Part shown: piece after piece, positions 45,545-56,300 of the stretch
Numbering within the stretch: position 1 is the first letter of the stretch
How the letters are laid out: each line of letters starts with the position of its first letter
Assembly (NCBI RefSeq): GCF_000745185.1
Contig: NZ_JQNJ01000001.1
Coordinates: 310,001-374,000, forward strand
Length of the DNA stretch: 64,000 bases
DNA from: Muricauda sp. MAR_2010_75
GTDB lineage: Bacteria; Bacteroidota; Bacteroidia; Flavobacteriales; Flavobacteriaceae
Reading direction: 5' to 3'
Position numbers and translations under genes: made by a program
Notes under the pieces: model-generated
What the model was told of the DNA's origin: nothing
Databases searched by the model: none
What the model saw: the letters and a program-made list of their open reading frames with translations, nothing else

Positions 45545-46141
45545 ATGATCTGTAAATCCGAACTTGTTGCATGCTCCGCCTTAAACTTCGCTCAATTTGG
45601 GAGTAAACGGTTCACACTCGATGAGTTGGCAAATCAGCTTGGCATATCAAAGAAGACCATCTACAATTATTTTAGGAAAAAAGAAGAATTGGTTCAAGAG
45701 AGTACGGTCTATCTACTGCAAAGATATTCAAGGGAGATCCAAGAATCGGAGATTGCTTTCTGTAAAGATCCTCTGGAAAAGATAATACTGATATACAAAA
45801 AGGGTTTCGAACATTTAAAATTTTTCAGTCCCACGTTCCTTTTCGGACTAAAGAAATATTACCCTAAGGCCTATGATCTCTATTATAGCTTTCGAAATGA
45901 TTTGGTAAATAAAACTATTTACGAACTCTTTGTCGATGCACAAAAATTGGGCTTTATTCAAAATGAGGTGAACTTGAGATTGGTTTGTGAACTGTACTTT
46001 TTGAATTTGAACACTATCGCTTTTGGTAAAACCAGTCTGTTTGATAAATATACCCAGCACGAGATTCTACAACATCTCATAATCAACACCATAAAAGGTA
46101 TTGTAACCGAAGATTACACCAACAGGTTTATCCAAAAATAG
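45545..46141 (+). CDS. TetR/AcrR family regulator (second copy)
   Basis: A 198-residue protein with HTH FTLDELANQLGISKKTIYNY then FRKKEELVQESTVYLL and a helical ligand domain. It follows the acyltransferase pseudogene by ~140 bases and has no intact neighbour to regulate, so its target is unclear. It is only distantly similar to the TetR at 43798. Confidence 0.9.
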   Translation: MICKSELVACSALNFAQFGSKRFTLDELANQLGISKKTIYNYFRKKEELVQESTVYLLQRYSREIQESEIAFCKDPLEKIILIYKKGFEHLKFFSPTFLFGLKKYYPKAYDLYYSFRNDLVNKTIYELFVDAQKLGFIQNEVNLRLVCELYFLNLNTIAFGKTSLFDKYTQHEILQHLIINTIKGIVTEDYTNRFIQK

Positions 46142-46469
46142 ACTGACAACCGTCATGTATTATAATTGCCCCCATCCTTAGGACAGGGACAGGGACAATT
46201 ACAAACAAAAACTTGACGAGCTAGCCCATAAACTCGCCTAGCGATCAGATAAAGTGCATTGGTCATTTTTGCGCCTCTTCCTTTCCTTACGCACCGCTCT
46301 TCAACTAGACTAGGATGGCATTGATAATTTCAGAAATCGGGGCTGTCGGTGGAAAACCACTTTGGGAAAGAAAAATCTGCGGAACTATCTCCATTTCAAT
46401 AGTATCTTTATCGTGTACTTTGTGCATGGACTATGGAATTTAAGTATGGTAACACTGATCTCAGAAGTC
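46142..46469. other. Gene-free stretch before the IS remnant
   Basis: About 330 bases with stops in all frames; no element recognised apart from a short direct repeat GGGACA (AGGACAGGGACAGGGACAAT) near 46180. Confidence 0.5.
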
Positions 46470-46530
46470 TGTAAGGTTCCCTGAAAAACGAAGCGTTGGA
46501 AATTAGAGTTCAACGTTTAAATTTGAGGCA

Positions 46531-46793
46531 ATGAAAAAAAGCAGATTCACCGAGACACAGATCATCAAGGTCCTAACGGCACAAGAAAAGGGAAAGACCG
46601 TTGCCGAGATATGCCGCGAGCACGGTATCAGCCAACCGACCTTTTACAACTGGAAGGCAAAATAAGGGGGGCATGGGAGTAGACCAACTCAAGAAGATGA
46701 AGGAGATGGAGTCGGAACTTGCCGAGTTCAAGCGCATGTAAGCCGATCTTGCCTTTGAGAACAACGCCCTGAAGAACCTTATCGAAAAAAGCT
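46531..46793 (+). pseudogene. IS3 OrfA, broken
   Basis: Starts MKKSRFTETQIIKVLTAQEK with the HTH (VAEICREHGISQPTFYNWKA). After 44 codons it meets TAA where TAT (Tyr) is expected, followed by an extra base in the G run. A later TAA replaces a Tyr codon (FKRM-stop-ADLAFENNALK). Cannot yield a full OrfA. Confidence 0.85.
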
Positions 46794-46794
46794 A

Positions 46795-47632
46795 AGCCCG
46801 CCGAGAAGCGAGAAGCTGTCGGATACCTGGCCAAAGAGGTAGGGTTGAGTATCAGGCGGCCTGTGGGGCGGTGAGCCTTAGTCTGTCGGTCTATTATTAC
46901 CGTTTCAAGAGGAAGCCCGAAGACGAAGTGATTATGGATTCTTTGGAAAAGCTGGCCGAAGGTCACCCGACCTACGGGTTCAGAAAGATGTTCCATATGC
47001 TCAGGGCAATGGGCCACGGCTGGAACCACAAAAAAGTCTACAGGGTCTATGTGTTGATGGGGCTGAACATTCGAAGAAAGCGAAAGAGAAGGTTGCCCGA
47101 AAGGGTAAAGAGCCCACATATACACCCCGTGGACTGTAACATCACATGGAGTGCCGATTTCATGCAGGATACCTTGACCAACGGAAAATCGTTCAGGGTC
47201 TTCAACGTAATCGACGACCTAAACAGGGAACCCCTGGTGTCCACCGTCGACACTTCGCTCAGTGCGAGGAGGATAACAAGAGAACTGGACAGGCTCATCG
47301 AATGGAGGGGTTCACCGGAGACCATCCGCGTGGACAATGGCCCTGAGTTCACTTCGGCCATTTTCAATACATGGGCCACAAAGAACGGTGTCGAGATCCG
47401 GTATTTCCAACCGGGAAAACCGACCCAGAACACTTTGGTCGAGAGGTTCAACGGCATCTACCGTAAAGAGGTTTTGGATGCTTATCTGTTCACGGAGCTT
47501 GATCTGGTCAGGGACCAGACCCAGAGATGGTTCCGGGAATACAACAATGTCCGACCACATGAATCATTGGGCAACAGGCCACCGAAAAAATTTTGGAAAG
47601 CCGAGGGAAATCCAGCTTTCCCTAATTGCTAA
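46795..47632 (+). pseudogene. IS3 OrfB, frameshifted near its start
   Basis: The N-terminal part AEKREAVGYLAKEVGLSIRR is followed by loss of one G near 46857, then the family sequence resumes (VSLSLSVYYYRFKRKPEDEV). From 46871 a 253-residue frame keeps the integrase core: ITWSADFMQD, ETIRVDNGPEFTSAIF, NTLVERFNGIYRKEVLD, so the DDE residues survive though the N-terminus does not. Confidence 0.85.
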
Positions 47633-47694
47633 TGGACAGCCATTTCACAAAAGAAAGTATATTTATGGACGCTTTGCTTTAGGGGAACCTTACA

Positions 47695-47989
47695 CTATCT
47701 CTCGTCCAAAAAAAGTTTAAATCACTTCATATGCAAAATAACCTACTGAAGCAAGGTCGTGTTTATGACTTATATTGAAAAATGGTTATTCCAAAACTTA
47801 TCAAATTTTCTCAATAAACCTCAAATGTAATATTTCATGTTTTAAAGTAACGCCAAAGACAACAGGCACTGCCAGTAATTACCTTCTTTAGAAAAGCAGA
47901 AACGAAACACAAAACACCATAAATTCGTTACATAATTAGGCATTAGAAGCAAATGCAAAACCATGTTTTGATAATATGTAGATTGTTGT
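47695..47989. other. Intergenic region after the IS remnant
   Basis: 295 A/T-rich bases with no gene or clear hairpin seen. Confidence 0.5.
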
Positions 47990-48946
47990 TTAAAGGCTTT
48001 GGTCTATTTGTATTAAAAAATAATACTTAACGGTTTCGCCCGGTTTCAATGTGACGAGGTGTGACTTTTTTTCAATATCTTTTGGAGAATCCTCAAAATC
48101 ATGATGTGAGGCCATAGGCTCAATGCACACAAACGGATATCCTGGAGGGCTCCAAATATTGACATTCGGAAAATTACCCAGAATCAAACTTATGTATGGT
48201 TTTTGGCCAGATTTGGCCAGACCAATTTTAGTGATAACTGAATCTTTGATGAAAATCCCAGTATTAGGTATCCTGTCATCATCAAATCCAAGAGTTGTCT
48301 CATTTTGTAAAAAGGGGGCTACCGAATCTTTCAGAAGACTATTTTTAATTAGTTCTCTTTGGGCAGAAAGGGATTTATAAAAAAACAACTCATGCTTTTT
48401 TCTATCATTTGGTTGACCAAGTGACAGATTAAACCCAGGATGCCCCCCAAGTGCAAAATACATGCTATGGGTATCGTCATTTCTGATGACGTATTCGTTC
48501 AAGATGGTATTATCGGTCAATTTATATCGAACTGAAATTTTGAACAAAAAGGGATAGTTTTCATGCAATATTTCTTTGTTGGGAACAAAACTTAATGTAA
48601 CCTCATCATTTGATTTATGTTTTACTGTCATAAAGCGCTCTTTTAAAATTCCCATTTTCGGCATATCGTATTTGACGTTCCGAAAATAAAATTCGTTGTC
48701 CCTGAATCTGACATTTACTGGAAACATTATGGGAGCCCTGTCCGCCCAATATTCACCATTGCCCTGCCATAGGTACTCAAACTCACTGATTTTGCCTTTT
48801 ATGCTTTGAAGTTCAGCCCCTTTTTTGCTTATTGATACCCTAATGGAATCATTTTCGAGCCAAAGTAACTCAGAACCTTGGCCATGGACTGTAAAGAAAA
48901 ATGTCAAAAAAATAAATAAAAAAGCCAATACTTTCAGGTGTGGCAT
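47990..48946 (-). CDS. Secreted aldose 1-epimerase-like protein
   Basis: From the ATG of MPHLKVLAFLFIF (signal peptide cut after TVHGQ) a 318-residue protein of the galactose-mutarotase superfamily. Seen: WLENDSIRVSISKKGAELQS, the substrate-pocket arginine region VNVRFRDNEF, and the conserved MYFALGGHPGFNL. It would interconvert sugar anomers in the periplasm or act on sugar phosphates. Last gene of the leftward SusC/SusD set. Confidence 0.8.
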   Translation of the reverse strand: MPHLKVLAFLFIFLTFFFTVHGQGSELLWLENDSIRVSISKKGAELQSIKGKISEFEYLWQGNGEYWADRAPIMFPVNVRFRDNEFYFRNVKYDMPKMGILKERFMTVKHKSNDEVTLSFVPNKEILHENYPFLFKISVRYKLTDNTILNEYVIRNDDTHSMYFALGGHPGFNLSLGQPNDRKKHELFFYKSLSAQRELIKNSLLKDSVAPFLQNETTLGFDDDRIPNTGIFIKDSVITKIGLAKSGQKPYISLILGNFPNVNIWSPPGYPFVCIEPMASHHDFEDSPKDIEKKSHLVTLKPGETVKYYFLIQIDQSL

Positions 48947-49114
48947 TTTACAATCCCACTTAAAAGTCTTTTTCGAATCTGTTGGTTTCACGGTGTGAAT
49001 GTATTAGTTCATAATAAGAAAATCAGCATAAGGACAGGAACTGGAAGCAAAAGTAAAAAAGCGCAGACAAGCTGCGCTCCCTTAAAAAAACTAACTCAAA
49101 ATCAACCTATCATA

Positions 49115-50221
49115 TTACTTTTCACCATGTAGGTAAGCGGACATAGTCGGAAATACCTCACCGATGAGTTGCTCACTGACCTTGTCACTATGTTTGCCGG
49201 TGTACCAGCAGGTGCTATGTGGTATTTTTTCCTCTTTCAACAATGTAGAGAAATAAACTGAACCTTCGAGCAATCCGGGAGTTTCGTCCTGATAGCCACA
49301 ACTCAATGCAATTTTTTTGTACTGGGTTAAATTGTTCTTGTAATTTTTCACTTTTTCTTCCAAATTCCCAAAACCAGCTACCCATTTCTCTAGGACTTCT
49401 TCTTTCTTGGAAAAGGTGCCATCGGCATTCATCGTAAACGGGAATGCAATCTTTAAGGGTTGTGAAAGATCGGGAGAGAATGCAGATCCAAAGGCAAGAA
49501 TACCAAATATGCTCGTTATCTTTCGGTCATACGATTTTAATTCTTGTTGCAAGGTTTCAGAAAAATCCTCATCCCTCACATTTACCATTTTTTCGGATAA
49601 ATTCTGAACCTGCACCAAGGTCGAATCGTTCTTAAACATACCATTCAATAAATTATCATTTGCCAAAACGGCAGGACTCATGGCATAGGCCACAGAAAAT
49701 ACCTCGGGATGCCTTAAGCTGATATTGATTGTTCCACCTCCGCCCATTGAATGTCCACTTATTCCACGAGATTCCCGTTTCGCCAAAGTTTTGTAATGGC
49801 TGTCAACATAAGTAATGACATCTCTTACAATAAAATCTTCCCAATTTCCCGAAACAGGTGAATTGGCATACATCGACCCTTCAAACAGATTATGGCCGTT
49901 GAGTTCTATTAAGATGAACTCGTGTTCTTTACTATTCTTCATATAACTGTCAAAAGCCTCCGTTTTGGGATATTCGCCAGCCTCAACGGTATAACCGTTC
50001 AAAAAATAGACAACTGGAAACAATTGATCTGAGTCTAAGTAAGACGGTGGTAAATAAACCCCAATCTTTTGCACATCTTTCGTGCCTATTAAATTATCCT
50101 TAAGTGATGGAGCCGGAATCTCCACCAGCGAATAGTTGCTTTTTTGGTCCTGTGCTACTATGCCCCCGCCTAATAGAAGCAATAAAATAACCACACATTG
50201 AATTTGACCTCGTTTTTTCAT
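49115..50221 (-). CDS. Secreted esterase (FrmB/feruloyl-esterase-like)
   Basis: From the ATG of MKKRGQIQCVVILLLL a 368-residue protein with signal peptide. It belongs to the esterase D/FrmB-like alpha/beta hydrolases: IGVYLPPSYLDSDQLFPVVY, the nucleophile elbow GISGHSMGGGG (Ser in GHSMG), and a His near HSTCWYTGKHSD. In polysaccharide loci such enzymes remove acyl or feruloyl groups. The start lies 60 bases after the sulfatase stop. Confidence 0.82.
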   Translation of the reverse strand: MKKRGQIQCVVILLLLLGGGIVAQDQKSNYSLVEIPAPSLKDNLIGTKDVQKIGVYLPPSYLDSDQLFPVVYFLNGYTVEAGEYPKTEAFDSYMKNSKEHEFILIELNGHNLFEGSMYANSPVSGNWEDFIVRDVITYVDSHYKTLAKRESRGISGHSMGGGGTINISLRHPEVFSVAYAMSPAVLANDNLLNGMFKNDSTLVQVQNLSEKMVNVRDEDFSETLQQELKSYDRKITSIFGILAFGSAFSPDLSQPLKIAFPFTMNADGTFSKKEEVLEKWVAGFGNLEEKVKNYKNNLTQYKKIALSCGYQDETPGLLEGSVYFSTLLKEEKIPHSTCWYTGKHSDKVSEQLIGEVFPTMSAYLHGEK

Positions 50222-50280
50222 ATATATATTGTATATTGATAAATTAAAACTAGTTTGAAATTTAATTGATAATTCAAAGG

Positions 50281-51735
50281 TCAACCCCTGTCTTTCAACT
50301 GATCTTCCCCTTTGACCAAATTTAAATTATGGATTTTGACCAAGGCTTTGATTTGCTCAATGACATCAGGGTTACTTTCGGCAACATTATATTTTTCAGA
50401 TGGGTCCACTTCAAGATTGTATAGGAGTGGGGGGTCATGTTCTTCACGCATCGGTGGGCCATAGGCACCTTCCGTTATGAAATGGGCTTTGAAGGCTCCC
50501 AGCCTAACCGCATAAAGCTCATCTCCCCTGTAATAAAACACTTCTTTTCTCTCACTTGGTTTTTTTTCAAAGAGTGTTGGCCCAAGGTCATTTCCATCCA
50601 TCTGTCGATCTTCGGGCAATGGCACGTTTGCCAATTTGCTGAAAGTGGTAAACAAATCCATGGTGGTGCCAATTTGGGTGACCAAACCAGGTTGGATTCG
50701 GCCTGGTCCCCAAAAAATACATGGCTCACGCATACCCCCTTCCCATGTAGATCCTTTTCCTTCCCTCAATAACCCTGCACTTCCACCTTCTTGGTTCATG
50801 ATGAGCCATGGTCCGTTGTCTGAGGTGAAGACTACAATTGTATTCTTATCTAGGCCACTATTTTTTAATTCGGCCAATATTTGTCCCACCCCATGGTCAA
50901 TTTCTTCAACAACATCGCCATAGAGCCCCCTATCGCTGGTGCCCAGAAAGTCCTTTGATGCGAAAAGGGGCACATGTGGAAGATTATGGGCCAAATAAAG
51001 GAAAAAAGGTTTTTCCTTGTTCTTCCTTATGAACTGTACCGCCTCTTCATTATAACGTTTTGTCAATGTGTTCTGATCAGCTGGGCGCTCCACTATCTCC
51101 GTATTGCGCATCAGTGGAACATTGAAAGTATTTATATCTTTCCTCTCTTCCGATTTCCAAAAATCAATATACCCTTGAGTTGACCTGAATGGAATAATGT
51201 TGTCCATGTCATTGCTGTAAGGAATACCAAAATAATAGTCGAACCCTTGGCTCGTTGGCAAATACTCCTCTTTATGTCCCAAATGCCATTTGCCAATGCA
51301 AGCCGTCACATAATCGACTTTTTTTAATTGTTCGGCCAAGGTTATCTCACTTTGCGGCAATCCTTTATGGGAATCGGGAAAAAGAACACGGTTCACCTTA
51401 CTGGTCATTCCATTTCTGATGGGCAATCTCCCGGTCATCAATGCTGCCCTGCTGGGTGTGCATACGCTCGACCCAACATAGAAGTTCGTCCATTTTTGGC
51501 CTTCGACCGCCATTTGGTCCAGGTTTTTGGTGTGTATTGTAGGGTGCCCATATGAGCTTAAATCACCATACCCAAGGTCATCGGCAAAAATGACAACAAA
51601 GTTCGGAGGTACGTCTTCTCTCTGTGTAACTTGGTCGACATTGGCTTGTTGTCCCGTGCAGGTGCCAACCCATGACAAGAAGGCAAGTGTCAAAAACAGC
51701 TTTATGTTCATGAATCTAATCGTATTTACTTTCAT
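50281..51735 (-). CDS. Sulfatase (Cys-type arylsulfatase family)
   Basis: A 484-residue secreted sulfatase (a second ATG at residue 9 is also possible). The modification motif VCTPSR has Cys92, converted to formylglycine in active enzymes. Metal ligands are seen in VVIFADDLGYGDLSSYG and VFTSDNGPWLIM, with ACIGKWHLGHK between. It likely removes sulfate esters from an algal-type polysaccharide taken up by the adjacent SusC/SusD. The maturation enzyme is not in the window. Confidence 0.92.
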   Translation of the reverse strand: MKVNTIRFMNIKLFLTLAFLSWVGTCTGQQANVDQVTQREDVPPNFVVIFADDLGYGDLSSYGHPTIHTKNLDQMAVEGQKWTNFYVGSSVCTPSRAALMTGRLPIRNGMTSKVNRVLFPDSHKGLPQSEITLAEQLKKVDYVTACIGKWHLGHKEEYLPTSQGFDYYFGIPYSNDMDNIIPFRSTQGYIDFWKSEERKDINTFNVPLMRNTEIVERPADQNTLTKRYNEEAVQFIRKNKEKPFFLYLAHNLPHVPLFASKDFLGTSDRGLYGDVVEEIDHGVGQILAELKNSGLDKNTIVVFTSDNGPWLIMNQEGGSAGLLREGKGSTWEGGMREPCIFWGPGRIQPGLVTQIGTTMDLFTTFSKLANVPLPEDRQMDGNDLGPTLFEKKPSERKEVFYYRGDELYAVRLGAFKAHFITEGAYGPPMREEHDPPLLYNLEVDPSEKYNVAESNPDVIEQIKALVKIHNLNLVKGEDQLKDRG

Positions 51736-51919
51736 CTAAATTTAATTTTTAATATTCAAGCAAGGCCTGGTAAATCCACAGAAGTCTACCAAGATAGACT
51801 TCAGTAAAGCGAAAAGGTTGGAAGAAACCTTGAGGTAGGCCGACCATTAAATTAATCTGGAATACTTTTCTTTTCATTATATATTATATTCTCGACTCCC
51901 AAAAAGAACACTGATGTTT

Positions 51920-53347
51920 TTAATATCCAGGATTTTGTTCCAAATTTGAATTGGCATCCAGTTCTCTTTGGGGAATCGGATAGAGCACATGAAAATCCTG
52001 GGCATTTTTCCCCCTTGCTTGGGCCCTAGAAATCATGACCCCGTGTCTTATTTGGTCTTCCCTCGCATTTCCTTCAAAGTAAAATTCCCACTCCCTTTCA
52101 CTCAATATGGCATCTCTTAAGGAATCTTTGCCAAAACTTCCCAGATTCAAGGGGGTGGCACCGGCCCGGTTCCTGACCTCGTTGATCAGGTCGATGGCCT
52201 CTTGGGTGGGACCATTGAGTTCATTGAGTGCTTCTGCCCTTGTCAACAATATGTCCGCATACCTGATGACAATAATATCATTGCCAGCTGACGCTCCCAC
52301 GGCATTTGGGTCAAAAGGTAATTTATAGGGGTGTGATTGATCGTTGCCCAACCCCATTACCAGTTCACCGGTTGCCGTACTCTGCCATTCGGTTATTATA
52401 CGGCTGGTTCTAGTATCTGTCGCCTCAAAGGAGTTTACAAAATCATCAAATAAGTAAGTGCGTGCAGCAAATACAGAATTGTTCGGGAAAGGTCTTGGAT
52501 AATCCGGTGGGAAAATCAGCGCATTCATAAACTGGCCCGCCCCAGCAGCATCTTTGGGAAGTGCCCAAATGACCTCGGCATTGCCCTCGTTCGATATTTC
52601 AAACACGTCTGAGTAATTGGGTAAAAGACTGTACAGTCCCAAATCGATAACGCCCGAGGACATGTCGGCCGCTTTTTGCCATTGCTTGGTGTTCAGGTAA
52701 AACTTTGCCAAGACCGACATGGCCACGCCTTTGGATGCTTTTCCAAAGGCCGGAGGTTGGTTGGGTAAAGTGGCTATTGCCCCCAACAGTTCCTGCTCTA
52801 TAAAGGCCTGAGTCTCTTCGTCAGTTGATCGGGGCAGCAAAGGATCATCAGTAGAAGACCGATAAATCGGCACCCTACCAAAAAGCTTGTAAAGCTCCGA
52901 ATAGGCCCATCCCCTTATAAAATGGGCCTCGGCTTCCGTTCTCTGCTTAAAATCATTCGAAAAAGAATCATTGTCCAGGTTGTCCAGGACCAGATTCGCA
53001 TCACGAATGGAACTAAAGTACACTATCCATACAGGAATCAATTGGCCATGGTTGCTGTCCCAATTGTAATCGATCAATGATTGCCATACACTTTCAATCG
53101 ACCCACCAGCGCCCCATACCTCACCGGCTGGCATGGTTCCCAAATAATAAGGGGACCAGGATTCATCATCCCCAGCCCTATGCGAATAGGCATAAGCTGC
53201 ATTCAATAAGGAGCTGAGACCTTGCTCAGAGGTAAAAAGTGTTGAGGGCGAGAGCTCAGAGAACACCTCTTCCTCCAAACGTTCTTCACAGCCCAGCAGG
53301 CCAGACAGCATTATAGTGAGAGCTATTCTATAATAATAAGTTTTCAT
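51920..53347 (-). CDS. SusD/RagB family glycan-binding lipoprotein
   Basis: A 475-residue surface lipoprotein (LLGC, Cys20) of the SusD family: helical TPR-like core with LLNAAYAYSHRAGDDE, RTEAEAHFIRGWAYSELYKL and the C-terminal NLEQNPGY. It caps the SusC channel and binds oligosaccharide. It follows susC by 26 bases. Confidence 0.93.
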   Translation of the reverse strand: MKTYYYRIALTIMLSGLLGCEERLEEEVFSELSPSTLFTSEQGLSSLLNAAYAYSHRAGDDESWSPYYLGTMPAGEVWGAGGSIESVWQSLIDYNWDSNHGQLIPVWIVYFSSIRDANLVLDNLDNDSFSNDFKQRTEAEAHFIRGWAYSELYKLFGRVPIYRSSTDDPLLPRSTDEETQAFIEQELLGAIATLPNQPPAFGKASKGVAMSVLAKFYLNTKQWQKAADMSSGVIDLGLYSLLPNYSDVFEISNEGNAEVIWALPKDAAGAGQFMNALIFPPDYPRPFPNNSVFAARTYLFDDFVNSFEATDTRTSRIITEWQSTATGELVMGLGNDQSHPYKLPFDPNAVGASAGNDIIVIRYADILLTRAEALNELNGPTQEAIDLINEVRNRAGATPLNLGSFGKDSLRDAILSEREWEFYFEGNAREDQIRHGVMISRAQARGKNAQDFHVLYPIPQRELDANSNLEQNPGY

Positions 53348-53373
53348 AATTATGATTTTTTTAATTGTTTGAC

Positions 53374-56300
53374 CTAAAAATTGGCAGTAAGACCCAACAT
53401 ATAGGTTGTTGCCAGGGGATAACTACTATAATCGATCCTAACGTTACTTCTACCGAATGAATTAGCCTCAGGATCAAATCCCACATAATCAGTAATTGTA
53501 AACAGGTTCTGGCCGGTCACATAGACTTGAAGTGAGTTCAAAAAATCAATATTTTGAACTGGAACGTTGTACGATAGCCTGACATTTTTCAAACGCAGGT
53601 AAGATGCATCTTGAATGGTCAGGGTATTCACTTTTCCTGCACCATAGGCATTGGGGTTTACCCCTGATGGCCATTTAGCACCTGTATTTTGGGGCGTCCA
53701 TCGATCCAATATTTGGTGCGCAAGTCGGTTTCTTCTGAAGTTTGCAGGATAGAGAGACTCTATCAGGTTGATATTCAATAGGTCGACACCTGCCTGACCT
53801 TGAAAAAAGAAGTCCAACGTCAAATTCTTGTAGGAAATTGAATTTTGTATACCATAGGTAAAATCAGGATATGGGGTGCCTATAATGGTCTGGTCGGTAG
53901 GCGTAATGGCCCCATCTCCATTTCTATCTTCAAAAATTGGAAAGCCTGGCTGGGCTGTGGGCTGTGGTGAATTGGCTATATCGTCACCTTCCTGAAAAAT
54001 GCCGGTGACAACATATCCATAATAGGAGGCCAGGGGATCACCTTCTTGAATGATCGCCGTGTTGCCCACTGCTTGTACACTTCCCGTCACAATACTTTCA
54101 ATTCGTCCCAAATCCACCACTTCATTCTTAATGGCGGAAAAATTCAATGAAGTATCCCATTTAAAATCATCGGTCACTATGTTGGTCGAGTTAAAAAGAA
54201 ACTCAACCCCACTGTTCTTAACTTCGCCTACATTTGTCAATATTGATGAATAACCGGAAGCAAATGGCAATGGAAGGTCAAACAACAAATCCTTCGATTC
54301 TTTTGAAAAATAATCTAAACTACCACTGAATCTGCCCCCTGAAATACCGAAATCAAGACCGATGTTGAGTTGTTCGGTGGTTTCCCACTTAAGGTCTGGA
54401 TTTGGAATACGCTGGGGGGAGACACTGCCTGAAATGGTGCCACCAAACACTACGTTGGGTCCTGTTCCAAAGGTCAGTTGCGATGCATAGTTGCCAATTT
54501 CCTGGTTACCTGTCTGACCCCAACTCGCCCGTAGCTTGAACTGGCTGAAACTATCGGGAATAAATTCTTCTTGGTCAAGTTTATAGCCCAAGGCAAAGGA
54601 TGGAAAATAACCCCATTTGTTGTTCTCTCCAAACCTTGATGACCCATCCGCCCTTATTGAGGCGGTAAATAAAAATTTGTCAAAAAGGTTATAGTTCACC
54701 CTGCCTAGATATGACAACAAGGTATTTTCTTCCTTGCCACTAGAGAGTACATCCGTATTGGTGTCGCCCAGTGCCAAATTGTTAGTTTTGATATCATCTG
54801 TCGGAAAACCGCTGATATTACCGGAAAAGAACCGCGAACTGAACTTTTGAAAGGTGATACCACCCAATACCGTAAGTGCATGGTCTTCGTTAAAAGCTTT
54901 GTCATAGGTCATCGTGTACTCGAACAGATAGTTGGAGCGTTCCAATACGTTGATGTTCGCGATACCGCCAGCGGCACCGCCACGAATGGTCTGGGTGGTA
55001 TTGTAAATGTCACGTCTCGATGTTTGTCTGTCGGTCCCGAAATTGAACTTGCCTGAAAGATCTTCAGTGAAATCGTAGTTCAAAAAAGCACTTCCGAATG
55101 TTCTATTGGTCTCGCTCTCGCTAATGATGGCATTTATCAAGGTAACTGGATTGTTGACAGTCAGATTCGCCGACTGGCTAAAAGTACCATCGTCATTAAA
55201 TATGGTCTCCGTAGGATCATATAACAATGAAGAATAAATAGGCCCTGCTTGCTCATTGGTATTGACGCCATCGACATTGTTGTTGTCCTTGACCAAACTT
55301 GTGTTGAAGTTTAGGCCTATCTGGGTCTTGTTCCCAATTTTTGTCTCAAGGTTTATTCTTCCGGTATATCTTTTTATCCCCGTATTTTTTACAACACCTT
55401 CTTGATCAAAATAGTTGAATGAGGCATAATAGTTTGTGTTTTCGCTGCCCCCGCTCACAGCCAGGTTGTGATTGGTCAAAGGAGCCGAGCGAAAGACTTC
55501 ATCTTGCCAATCGGTCCCCCTGCCGATTCTTGAAATATCCTCATTGTTGAAAACCACTGCGTTTCCTTGTGCAATTGACAAGTCGTTTATGGCATCTATG
55601 TATTGTGAGGTGGAAAGCACATCGATTTTTTCAGCGACCGATTGGATACCTGCATATACATCATACGTGACATTTACCTTGCCTTTGCTTCCCTTCTTGG
55701 TAGTGATCAAAATTACCCCATTTGCCCCTCTTGAACCGTAAATTGCCGTTGCTGAGGCATCCTTTAAAATCTCTATCGATTCCACATCAGCTGGATTCAG
55801 GGAATTCAAGGGATTCCTAGGGCTCAGGTTTTGACCTACTTCGGCCACCCCGCCAGAACCAAGGTTGGGGCTGTTGTCAATCGGGAACCCATCTATTACA
55901 TACAAAGGCTCGTTACTGGCATTCAAAGAGTTGGAGCCCCTGATCCTAATTGCCAACCCACCTCCAGGGGCTGAACTGGCTTGGTTTATCTGTACCCCAG
56001 CAGCCCTACCTAGCATCATTTGGTCCACGGATACGTTCGCCCCCGGGTTCATGTCGTCTTGACCCAATGACGCCACGGACCCAGTTAAGTCACTTTTCTT
56101 CTGCGTTCCATAGCCGACAACCACGATTTCATCAAGGACGGCAGTACTTTCCTGCAAAACAATGTTCAAAACCGATTGTCCGTTGACAGGGATTTCTTTC
56201 GTAGTGAACCCGATATAGGATACGGTCAATATGACATCACCGTCAGTTACCTTGATCGAAAAATTTCCATCAAAATCGGTTTGGGTGCCGTTCGTGGTTC

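Larger units (their letters stand above)
46470..47694 (+). mobile_element. Degenerate IS3-family element bordering the polysaccharide locus
   Basis: 1225 bases between inverted repeats TGTAAGGTTCCCTGAAAAAC (left) and, from the right end, TGTAAGGTTCCCCTAAAGC. It contains a broken OrfA and an OrfB whose start is frameshifted. No matching target duplication is visible (GTC left, CTA right), in line with an old insertion. Confidence 0.85.

Noticed and set aside
46180..46200. CRISPR-like or tandem repeat at AGGACAGGGACAGGGACA
   Set aside because: Only two to three 6-base units; no spacers or longer repeat units anywhere in the window.
46871..47632. Intact IS3 transposase gene starting at 46871
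   Set aside because: The GTG start is inside the OrfB family sequence; the true N-terminus lies upstream behind a one-base loss, so it is a remnant.
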